Shown here: piece after piece, positions 1 through 5,056 of the stretch | How positions within the stretch are numbered: position 1 is the first letter of the stretch | Layout: each line of letters begins with the position of its first letter | NCBI GenBank assembly: GCA_017540385.1 | Contig: JAFYBD010000072.1 | Location: 1 to 5,056 of the forward strand | Reading direction: 5' to 3' | Length of the DNA stretch: 5,056 nucleotides | DNA from: Lentisphaeria bacterium | GTDB lineage: Bacteria > Verrucomicrobiota > Lentisphaeria > Victivallales > UBA1829 | The notes under the pieces: generated by a model | Told to the model about the DNA's origin: nothing | The model's input: the letters and a program-made list of their open reading frames with translations, nothing else | The model's database searches: none | Program-made: the position numbers and the translations under genes

Positions 1-66
1 AAGATTTTCGGTGGTTACCTTCAGGTAGCCACGCTCAAATCTTCCTGCATTGGTCTTTTTGCCCAT
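1..66 (-). CDS. Partial CDS (N-terminal 22 codons), unknown protein running off the left edge
   Basis: On the minus strand an open frame begins with ATG at 66-64 and stays open to the window edge. It reads MGKKTNAGRFERG, then YLKVTTENL. A second in-frame ATG at 81-79 would add MDFQR, and a TAA stop at 96-94 bounds the frame upstream, so the start must be one of these two unless a non-ATG codon is used. Neither ATG has a convincing Shine-Dalgarno sequence, which weakens the start choice. The piece is basic and hydrophilic, with no signal peptide or membrane segment. I do not recognise the family from 22 residues and propose no function. It lies downstream of a probable terminator, so it is likely a separate transcription unit from the efflux operon. 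Its composition is less GC-rich (30 of 66 bases by hand count) and it uses AGA, GTA and AAT codons. The alternative is that this stretch is non-coding structured RNA, since it also contains a good hairpin at 11-32. Confidence 0.5.
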   Translation of the reverse strand, partial: MGKKTNAGRFERGYLKVTTENL

Positions 67-105
67 TCGCTGAAAATCCATCCGATCGAATTTTTAGAGA
101 TACCC

Positions 106-148
106 ATAAAGAACGCCCTCCCGGGCTTTTCAGGGCCGCGGAAGGGCG
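106..148 (-). terminator. Probable rho-independent terminator of the efflux operon
   Basis: Read on the minus strand, the arm at 148-140 (CGCCCUUCC) pairs with the arm at 122-114 (GGGAGGGCG) through nine base pairs, one of them a G-U wobble. The loop can form an extra 3-bp inner stem (137-135 with 126-124) capped by an A-rich turn. The hairpin is followed by UUCUUUAU at 113-106, a short, imperfect U-rich tract. There is no U tract in the plus direction, so polarity matches the operon that ends at 240. The U tract is broken by one C, so termination may be incomplete and allow some read-through into the left-edge gene. Confidence 0.6.
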
Positions 149-151
149 GAT

Positions 152-216
152 GCCGTCACACGGACGGCTCATTTCATCGCCGCACCGGCAGACGCGCTGC
201 CGGGCCGTTTCCGGCC
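152..216. repeat. Cluster of short perfect inverted repeats in the marR 3' trailer
   Basis: Between the marR stop and the terminator there are three perfect short hairpins in a row. GCCGTC (152-157) pairs with GACGGC (163-168), CCGGCAG (185-191) with CTGCCGG (197-203), and GGCCG (203-207) with CGGCC (212-216), with loops of 5, 5 and 4 nt. A weaker CGAC/GTCG pair sits at 216-226. None is followed by a T tract on either strand, so they do not look like terminators. They may protect the 3' end of the mRNA or may simply reflect very GC-rich spacer DNA. No gene is supported in 67-239 apart from the possible 5' extension of the left-edge CDS. Confidence 0.4.
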
Positions 217-239
217 GACGGCGTCGACGGGCGAACGGT

Positions 240-740
240 TCAGGCTTCCTCGTAGAGCGCTTCCAGGACTTTCCTCAGCGAATCGGCCAGCTGCGCGCGG
301 TCGTTCTTCGCGAGCCTGCTCATGGCGCGTTCCATCCGGTCGTGCAGGTAACTCGAGATGTGGTCGAGGCGTTTCTTCGCGGACTCGGAGATCGACAGGT
401 AGACCACGCGGCGGTCCTCCTTGGACGTCGTGCGGCAGACCATGTCGCTCTTCACCAGGCTGTCGATCATCTGGGAGACGCCGCCGGAGGTGATGCCGAG
501 CTCTTCGGAGAGGTCGTGGATGTTCACCCGGTCGCCGTTGGCCTGGGCCAGGTAGGTCAGGACGCGGATGCGGGAATAGGTGATCTTCTGGCCGGGGGCG
601 ACGTCGGGGCACTCCTGCAGGAGCATGTTCAGCATCTTGGCGTTGGCGCGCAGGATCAGACGCCACACGTCGTTCACGGGGTCGTTCGTTTCCGGGACCG
701 GAAACAGCGGTTTTTTCTGAAGTTTGACTTTCTCACTCAT
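240..740 (-). CDS. MarR-family winged helix-turn-helix transcriptional regulator
   Basis: This 166-aa protein has the length and layout of MarR regulators, which bind palindromic DNA as dimers and often repress efflux pumps until a small molecule or oxidant releases them. Residues about 20-50 form the N-terminal dimerisation helix region. The winged helix spans about 53-125, with the recognition helix near 84-98 (TSGGVSQMIDSLV) and a wing carrying the family-typical D-R-R triad at D109-R110-R111, followed by the VVYLSIS strand. The long C-terminal helices (about 121-165) complete the dimer interface. The ATG at 740 is supported by a perfect AGGAGG eight bases upstream. The gene is the last of the operon, 18 nt after the pump stop codon, so it is made together with the pump it probably controls. 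It has two cysteines, C44 and C102. The ligand and the operator cannot be told from sequence. It is not close enough to E. coli MarR or EmrR for me to give a gene symbol. Confidence 0.93.
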   Translation of the reverse strand: MSEKVKLQKKPLFPVPETNDPVNDVWRLILRANAKMLNMLLQECPDVAPGQKITYSRIRVLTYLAQANGDRVNIHDLSEELGITSGGVSQMIDSLVKSDMVCRTTSKEDRRVVYLSISESAKKRLDHISSYLHDRMERAMSRLAKNDRAQLADSLRKVLEALYEEA

Positions 741-748
741 ATCAGGAT

Positions 749-754
749 CCTCCT
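749..754 (-). promoter_or_regulatory. Ribosome binding site of the MarR gene, inside a small hairpin
   Basis: On the minus strand a perfect AGGAGG lies 8 nt before the ATG at 740, which fixes that start. The same bases lie in a possible 5-bp stem, CAGGA (755-751) with TCCTG (747-743), with a 3-nt GGA loop. This could slightly lower initiation when marR is not coupled to translation of the pump gene just upstream. Confidence 0.75.
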
Positions 755-758
755 GGGA

Positions 759-3700
759 TTAGTCTCTGGGTCGGTTGAGATGCAGGATTTTCTTCCCGGT
801 CTCGCGGACGTGCTGGAAGAAAGCGTAGAGGGCCGGCGTGAACATGATGCCGATCAGCGTGGCCATGATCATGCCGGAGAACGTGGTGATGCCGATGGCC
901 CGGCGGCTGCCGGCGCCTGCGCCCGTCGCCACGACCAGCGGGAACACGCCGAAGACGAAGCTCCATGCGGTCATCAGCACGGCACGGTAACGGAGGTTCG
1001 CGCCGCTCAGCGCGGATTCCACGATGCTCTTGCCGTGCTCGCGTTCCTGCTTGGCGAATTCGACCATGAGGATCGCGTTCTTGGCGGAAAGGCCGATCAG
1101 CATGACCATGCCGAGCTGGGCGTAAATACTGAGGTCGAGATGCGCGATCTTCAGGCCGATCAGCGCGCCGCAGACGGCGAACGAGACGGTCAGCATCACG
1201 GGCACGGGAATCGTCCAGCTCTCGTACTGAGCGACGAGGAAGAGGTAGGCGAACATCAGGGCGAGCGCCATGAGGTAGATGATCTGGCCTTCGTTCTGAC
1301 GTTCCTGATAGCTCAGCGCGGTCCATTCGAGGTGGTACTGCTCCGGCAGGTTCGCCTTCTCCATCGCGTCCATGATGAGGCGCGAACTCGATCCGGGCAG
1401 ACCGTTCACGGTCAGTTCGGCGCTGGTCATCTTGTTGAAGCGGGATATCTGGCGCGGACCGACGGTGTACTTCAGTTCGCCGAACGAGGTCAGCGGGACC
1501 ATTTCGCCGACGTCGTTGACCACCTGGATCTCGCGGATGTCGTCGAGCGTGGCGCGGTAGTCGGCGGACGACTGCATCTTCACCTTGAAGTTGCGGCTGA
1601 GCATGGTGAAATCGTTGATGTAGAGAGACGCGAGCTTGCTCTGGAGCGTGTTGTAGATGCTGATCGGGGAGACGCCGAGGATATGCGCCTTGTCGAAGTC
1701 GATGTCGAGATACAGCTGCGGCGTATCGGCGTTGTAGGGCGTCATGGCGACCGCGATCATGTCCCGATGCCCCATCAGTTCGCGGGTGTAACTCTTCATC
1801 ACGTCCGAAAGATCGATGGGATCGACGTCGCCGATACCGCACACCTGCGCGCTCACGCCGTTGACCATGCCCAGCCCCATGATGGCGGGCGGGGAGAACA
1901 CCGTGATGCGGGCATCCGGGATGGAGGCGAGACGCCCCTGGATCTCCGCCTGAAGCGCGCCGAGCTGGAGCTCCGGCGTTTTACGCTTGTCCCAGTGGTC
2001 CAGCGCGGCAATCGCAAGGCCGACGTTTTCGCCGGAACCGGACATCATGCTGAACGTGGACACCGCCAGGATCGAGCGGATGCCCTTGACGTCCGAAAGT
2101 TTCTCGCGAATCTCGTCCAGAACGGCGTCTGTACGTTCGACGGACGCGCCGCTGGGGAGTTCCACGTTGCAGAAAAGCACGCCCTTGTCTTCCTCCGGGA
2201 GGAACGAACTCAGGGAGTGCGTGAACAGCCAGTAGACGGCGAAGACGACGCCGGCGAAGAGGACCACGGCCAGCGGGGACCAGCGCACCAGGAAGCCCGT
2301 GAAGAACAGGTAAATCTTGCGGCTGAAATCCAGCACGGCGTTGAACGGGCGGAAGATCAGCGGCACATGGTGGTCCGGACGGCGCAGCAGCAGGGCGCAG
2401 AGGGCCGGGCTGAGCGTCATGGCGATGGTCGTGGAGAGGCACAGCGAGATGCACATGGTGACGGCGAACTGGACGTAGATCACGCCGACCATGCCGCCGT
2501 AGAACGCCAGCGGCACGTAGCAGGACACGGTCACGAGCGTGGTGGAGATGATGGCGCCGGTGATCTGACGCATGGTCTTTTCGGCGGCGGCCTTCGGGCC
2601 GAGCCCTTCGCGTTCCATCAGGCCCTGGCAGTTTTCGACCACCACGATGGCGTCGTCGCAGAGCGAGCCGACGACCAGGATCAGGCCGAACATCGTCAGG
2701 ACATTGATGCTGTAGTCGAGGGCGTAGAGGAACGTCATGGTGCCGATCAGGGCCACGGGGATCGCAACGGACGGGATCAGGGTGGCGCGCCAGTCCTGAA
2801 GGAAGATCCAGGTGATGAGCACGACCAGCCCGAGCGCCAGCACGATGGTCGTCACGATTTCCTTCATCGAAACTTCGATGAATTCGGTCGGATCGTATGC
2901 GCTGACCACGCTCACGCCCTTCGGGAAAAGCGTCTTCCAGTGTTCCAGTTCGGCCTTCACGCGGCCGACCGTGCCCATGGCGTTCGCCTCCGGCGTGCGG
3001 TTCACGAGCAAGGCCACGCAGGGATGGCCGTTGTACATGCTTCTGCCCGCGTAGGTGCTGGAGCCGACTTCGACTCTCGCCACGTCGCAGAGGCGGACGA
3101 CGCTGCCGTCCGATTCATGGCGCAGGACGATGTTCCCGAATTCCTCGGCGGTCACGAGACGGCCTTTCACGTTCAGCTTGTACGACATGTAGCTGTTGCT
3201 CTTCTCCGTGCCGATGCTGCCCGCGGCCGCCTGGATGTTCTGCGACTGCACCGCGTTGGCGATGTCCGAGGTGGAGATGCCGAGACCGGCCATGCGGAGC
3301 GGATCCAGCCAGATGCGCATGGAGTATTCCTCCAGCGACATCACTTCGGCGGACGACACGCCGTCAAGTCGCGTGATGGCGTCCTTCACGTTCACGTTGA
3401 TGTAGTTGTTCAGCTCCATCATGTTCAAGGTCGATTCGTCCGTGGTGAAGGCGTACACGGCGAGGATGTCGTTGCCGCGCTTCTCGACGGTGATGCCGAG
3501 CTTCGTCACGTCGGTCGGCAGCATGGGTTCGGCACGCTTGATGGCGTTCTGCAGGTTCACCATGGCGATATCGGTGTCGGTGCCGCTCTTGAACGTCACG
3601 GTACACGAATAGGAGCCGGCGTTGCTGCATGTCGAGGAGAAATACAGCAGGTCGTCCACGCCGTTGATCTGGTCTTCGATCGGCATGGCCACGGTCTGCG

Positions 3701-3875
3701 CGATCACCTCGCCGCTGGCGCCGGGATACATCGCGGTCACGTACAGGGACGGCGGCGCAATCTCGGGATACTCCGCCACCGGAAGTTTGAAGAGACTGAT
3801 CACGCCCGCCAGGACGAGGATCAGACTGATGACGATCGCGAAACGCGGCCGGTCAATGAATATCTTGGAAAACAT
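759..3875 (-). CDS. RND multidrug efflux transporter, HAE-1 family (AcrB-like inner-membrane permease)
   Basis: This protein is the proton-driven pump of a tripartite efflux system and works as an inner-membrane trimer with large periplasmic domains. At 1038 aa it has full family length (AcrB is 1049). The N terminus matches the family pattern: FIDRP, TM1 at about 11-29, then LPVAEYPEIAPP. Predicted segments are TM2 339-358, TM3 366-386, TM4 391-412, TM5 438-460, TM6 466-490, TM7 533-552, TM8 866-884, TM9 890-912, TM10 918-940, TM11 964-985 and TM12 993-1016. Two porter/docking halves lie between TM1-TM2 and TM7-TM8. The proton relay is intact: D407 and D408 in TM4 (CDDAIVVVEN), K932 in TM10 (GLSAKNAILMVEF), and R962 and T969 by TM11. 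The DD pair and VVVEN argue for the drug-exporting HAE-1 group rather than the heavy-metal (HME) group. A glycine-rich switch-loop region is seen near 609-618 (MMSGSGENVG). Unusually, it has twelve cysteines, one (C406) right next to the relay aspartates. Substrates cannot be inferred. It follows the adaptor gene by 18 nt. Confidence 0.97.
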   Translation of the reverse strand: MFSKIFIDRPRFAIVISLILVLAGVISLFKLPVAEYPEIAPPSLYVTAMYPGASGEVIAQTVAMPIEDQINGVDDLLYFSSTCSNAGSYSCTVTFKSGTDTDIAMVNLQNAIKRAEPMLPTDVTKLGITVEKRGNDILAVYAFTTDESTLNMMELNNYINVNVKDAITRLDGVSSAEVMSLEEYSMRIWLDPLRMAGLGISTSDIANAVQSQNIQAAAGSIGTEKSNSYMSYKLNVKGRLVTAEEFGNIVLRHESDGSVVRLCDVARVEVGSSTYAGRSMYNGHPCVALLVNRTPEANAMGTVGRVKAELEHWKTLFPKGVSVVSAYDPTEFIEVSMKEIVTTIVLALGLVVLITWIFLQDWRATLIPSVAIPVALIGTMTFLYALDYSINVLTMFGLILVVGSLCDDAIVVVENCQGLMEREGLGPKAAAEKTMRQITGAIISTTLVTVSCYVPLAFYGGMVGVIYVQFAVTMCISLCLSTTIAMTLSPALCALLLRRPDHHVPLIFRPFNAVLDFSRKIYLFFTGFLVRWSPLAVVLFAGVVFAVYWLFTHSLSSFLPEEDKGVLFCNVELPSGASVERTDAVLDEIREKLSDVKGIRSILAVSTFSMMSGSGENVGLAIAALDHWDKRKTPELQLGALQAEIQGRLASIPDARITVFSPPAIMGLGMVNGVSAQVCGIGDVDPIDLSDVMKSYTRELMGHRDMIAVAMTPYNADTPQLYLDIDFDKAHILGVSPISIYNTLQSKLASLYINDFTMLSRNFKVKMQSSADYRATLDDIREIQVVNDVGEMVPLTSFGELKYTVGPRQISRFNKMTSAELTVNGLPGSSSRLIMDAMEKANLPEQYHLEWTALSYQERQNEGQIIYLMALALMFAYLFLVAQYESWTIPVPVMLTVSFAVCGALIGLKIAHLDLSIYAQLGMVMLIGLSAKNAILMVEFAKQEREHGKSIVESALSGANLRYRAVLMTAWSFVFGVFPLVVATGAGAGSRRAIGITTFSGMIMATLIGIMFTPALYAFFQHVRETGKKILHLNRPRD

Positions 3876-3884
3876 GGTGCGCTG

Positions 3885-3889
3885 CCCCC
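3885..3889 (-). promoter_or_regulatory. Weak G-rich ribosome binding site of the RND gene
   Basis: The only purine-rich stretch in the 18-nt spacer is GGGGG, 9 nt before the ATG at 3875. It is placed like a Shine-Dalgarno sequence but is a poor match to AGGAGG. The pump may therefore rely on translational coupling to the adaptor, whose TGA lies at 3896-3894. The ATG at 3875 is still well supported because MFSKIFIDRP aligns directly with the start of AcrB-type proteins. Confidence 0.4.
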
Positions 3890-3893
3890 GGGA

Positions 3894-4997
3894 TCACTTC
3901 TTCTCTGCGGCGGGGACGATCTCGTCGCCGGGCATGACCTTGTGCGTGCCCTGATACACGACTTTCTCTCCGGCTTTCAGACCGGACTTGATGAGCTGAT
4001 GCGTCTTCGTCATGTCGCCGAGCTCGACGGAGCGGCGTTCGATCTTGTTGCCTTCGCCCACCACGTACACATAGGTTTCGGAAGCGTTGTACATCACGGC
4101 GGAAGGCGGCACGGCGGGCATTTTGGCCGCGGACTTGTTCGACAGCGTCACGGTGACCGTGCTGCCGGGGATCAGCTTCATGTCGGCGTTCGGAAACGAC
4201 GCGTACACCTGGATGGCGTCCGTCTTCACGTTCGCCTCGTTGTTCAGGAACTCAATCTTGCCGCCCGTGGCGTATTCCGAACCGTCGGCCAGCTTCAGGG
4301 AGAGTTCGCCTTCCTTCTTCAGCGTGGTCAGACTGCCGTAACCCGCCAGAAAGTCGCTCGTGCTCATGGAGAAGCGCACGCGGATGGGCTGCATCTGAAT
4401 GATCGTGAGGATCGGACCGGAAGACGGCGTGACGAAGTTGCCGGCGGTGTATTTGGTGACGCCGACCAGACCGTCGATGGCGGCGGTGATCGTCGTGTAC
4501 TTCAGGTTATCTTTCGCGGTCACGAGCGAGGCTTCCGCGGCGGCCTGGGCGGCCTTGAGTGCGTCGAGCGCGGACTTCGTGTTCTCCATCGAGTCCATGC
4601 TGGCGGCGTTCACTTCGTACAGCATCTGGTTGCGGTCGTAGGTGCTCTGGGCATATTCCAGTTTCGCCTTGAGTTCCGCGATCGAAGCCTCGGCCTGCTT
4701 CACGGCCGCCTCGTACTGCGTCTTCTCGATCGTGTACAGCATCTGGCCTTTCTTCACATAATCGCCGTCTTTGAAACCGAGCTTCAGGATTTCGCCGGAC
4801 ACGCGCGGCGTCACGTTCACGACCGACTGCGCGACCACCTGCCCCGTGTAGCGGCGGCTCTGGATGTTGGCGACCTCCTCGACTTCGGCAACGCCGACGA
4901 CCTGTTTGATCGCGGGTCCGCCGGGCATCTGGGCGAAAATGGGGAGGGAAACGGCGGCAAGCGCCGCGGCGGCGACGAACAAAACGGATTTTTTCAT
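3894..4997 (-). CDS. RND efflux periplasmic adaptor subunit (membrane fusion protein, AcrA/HlyD-like)
   Basis: This subunit links the RND pump to an outer-membrane channel. From the preferred ATG it is 367 aa. Residues 1-22 form a Sec signal peptide (MKKS, an Ala-rich hydrophobic core, ending IFA before Q23). The lipoyl-like domain is split: first half about 62-87 (VTPRVSGEILKLGFKDGDYV), second half about 169-189 (TITAAIDGLVG). Between them lies an Ala/Glu/Lys-rich alpha-helical hairpin, about 92-166. The beta-barrel domain covers about 198-290, including FPNADMKLIPG (268-278), a typical adaptor signature. The membrane-proximal domain covers about 293-355 (PAVPPSAVMYN, then GLKAGEKVVYQG). A short charged tail ends in AAEKK. 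There is no cysteine anywhere, so no lipobox; unlike AcrA it is not a lipoprotein and would be soluble or held by an uncleaved leader. It is the first gene of the operon. A TTG at 5006-5004 could start a 370-aa form, but the ATG gives a standard MKKS leader. Confidence 0.95.
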   Translation of the reverse strand: MKKSVLFVAAAALAAVSLPIFAQMPGGPAIKQVVGVAEVEEVANIQSRRYTGQVVAQSVVNVTPRVSGEILKLGFKDGDYVKKGQMLYTIEKTQYEAAVKQAEASIAELKAKLEYAQSTYDRNQMLYEVNAASMDSMENTKSALDALKAAQAAAEASLVTAKDNLKYTTITAAIDGLVGVTKYTAGNFVTPSSGPILTIIQMQPIRVRFSMSTSDFLAGYGSLTTLKKEGELSLKLADGSEYATGGKIEFLNNEANVKTDAIQVYASFPNADMKLIPGSTVTVTLSNKSAAKMPAVPPSAVMYNASETYVYVVGEGNKIERRSVELGDMTKTHQLIKSGLKAGEKVVYQGTHKVMPGDEIVPAAEKK

Positions 4998-5010
4998 GGG
5001 AAACAAGGGG

Positions 5011-5017
5011 CTCCTTC
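5011..5017 (-). promoter_or_regulatory. Ribosome binding site of the adaptor gene
   Basis: On the minus strand a GAAGGAG sequence ends at 5011. Spacing is 13 nt to the ATG at 4997 but only 4 nt to the TTG at 5006; both lie somewhat outside the usual 5-10 nt. The signal peptide beginning MKKS makes the ATG the more likely start, but initiation at TTG or at both codons is possible. Confidence 0.6.
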
Positions 5018-5041
5018 TTTCTAATCTTAAAAAATGAATGC

Positions 5042-5051
5042 ATATTAATAT
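5042..5051. promoter_or_regulatory. AT-rich palindrome, candidate MarR operator
   Basis: ATATTAATAT is a perfect 10-bp palindrome in the leader of the operon and overlaps the candidate -10 element. MarR-family proteins commonly bind short palindromes of this kind over or next to a promoter, so this is a plausible site for autorepression by the regulator encoded at 240-740. The assignment is an inference: AT-rich palindromes also arise by chance, and the rest of the promoter is outside the window. Confidence 0.35.
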
Positions 5052-5055
5052 ATCA
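5047..5055 (-). promoter_or_regulatory. Candidate extended -10 promoter element of the efflux operon
   Basis: On the minus strand TGATATATT fits the extended -10 pattern TGn followed by TATATT (five of six matches to TATAAT). Transcription would start near 5040, leaving a leader of about 40 nt before the adaptor ATG, with an AT-rich segment and the Shine-Dalgarno. The -35 region lies beyond the right edge, so it cannot be checked here. The surrounding AT-rich composition contrasts sharply with the GC-rich genes, as expected for a promoter region but also a reason for chance matches. Confidence 0.4.
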
Positions 5056-5056
5056 C

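Noticed and set aside
169..666. Minus-strand open frame of 165 aa overlapping the MarR gene in another frame
   Set aside because: It is Pro/Arg-rich, without a plausible domain, and overlaps a clear MarR protein that has a perfect ribosome binding site.
742..1842. Minus-strand 366-aa open frame within the pump gene
   Set aside because: It is out of frame with the RND transporter, rich in Arg, His and Asp, and is the usual GC-rich shadow.
759..3875. Heavy-metal efflux (CusA/CzcA-type) assignment for the pump
   Set aside because: The TM4 motif is CDDAIVVVEN with two aspartates, and the N terminus follows the AcrB pattern. I see no metal-binding methionine cluster or histidine-rich region typical of the metal group.
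150..5024. A 1624-aa plus-strand open reading frame covering nearly the whole window
   Set aside because: It lies exactly antisense, codon over codon, to three well-recognised genes. Its product is a low-complexity Arg/His/Asp/Gly-rich string with no domain, and its openness follows from codon bias of the true genes.
5021..5030. TAAGAT on the minus strand as an alternative -10 element
   Set aside because: No -35-like sequence sits 16-18 nt upstream, and it would put the start of transcription almost on the Shine-Dalgarno. The TGnTATATT further upstream is a better fit.
4507..5043. Minus-strand 178-aa open frame beginning MHSFFKIRKKE upstream of the adaptor
   Set aside because: It is out of frame with the adaptor, turns into Arg/Gly-rich sequence, and would start inside the proposed promoter and leader. 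The adaptor frame has full family domain structure.

Overview
The window carries one complete three-gene operon on the minus strand, read right to left, for a tripartite multidrug efflux pump of the RND/HAE-1 (AcrAB-like) type. The order is a periplasmic adaptor (membrane fusion protein), the 1038-aa inner-membrane proton/drug antiporter, and a MarR-family winged-helix regulator. A probable rho-independent terminator follows. Beyond it, at the left edge, the first codons of a further minus-strand gene are visible.

Region by region, in transcription order. At 5007-5056 there is a short, very AT-rich leader with a candidate extended -10 promoter element, an overlapping 10-bp AT palindrome that could be an operator, and a Shine-Dalgarno sequence. 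The adaptor gene lies at 3894-4997, the RND pump at 759-3875 and the MarR regulator at 240-740. The two intergenic spacers are each exactly 18 nt, so all three genes share one reading frame and are very probably cotranscribed. At 149-239 there is a GC-rich trailer with several short perfect inverted repeats, and at 106-148 a terminator hairpin followed by a U-rich tail. A partial, unrecognised CDS runs from 66 (or 81) off the left edge.

How the parts work together: the RND protein takes up substrates from the periplasm or membrane and is driven by protons through the TM4/TM10/TM11 charge relay (D407, D408, K932, R962 and T969 are all present). The adaptor would bridge it to an outer-membrane TolC-type channel. 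No such channel gene is in this window, so it must lie outside it or be shared with other pumps. MarR proteins usually repress their own operon and are released by small ligands or oxidation, so the distal marR gene is most simply read as a feedback regulator of the pump.

The organism is a Gram-negative (diderm) bacterium with GC-rich coding DNA, strong G/C third-position preference and conventional Shine-Dalgarno sites. I cannot assign a taxon. The sequence resembles AcrAB in design but has residue choices, such as a cysteine-rich pump and a cysteine-free non-lipoprotein adaptor, that differ from enterobacterial AcrAB. I found no mobile element, CRISPR array, tRNA or rRNA, and no clear sign of a new system. 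The items worth a second look are regulatory details, the pump's cysteines and the edge gene.
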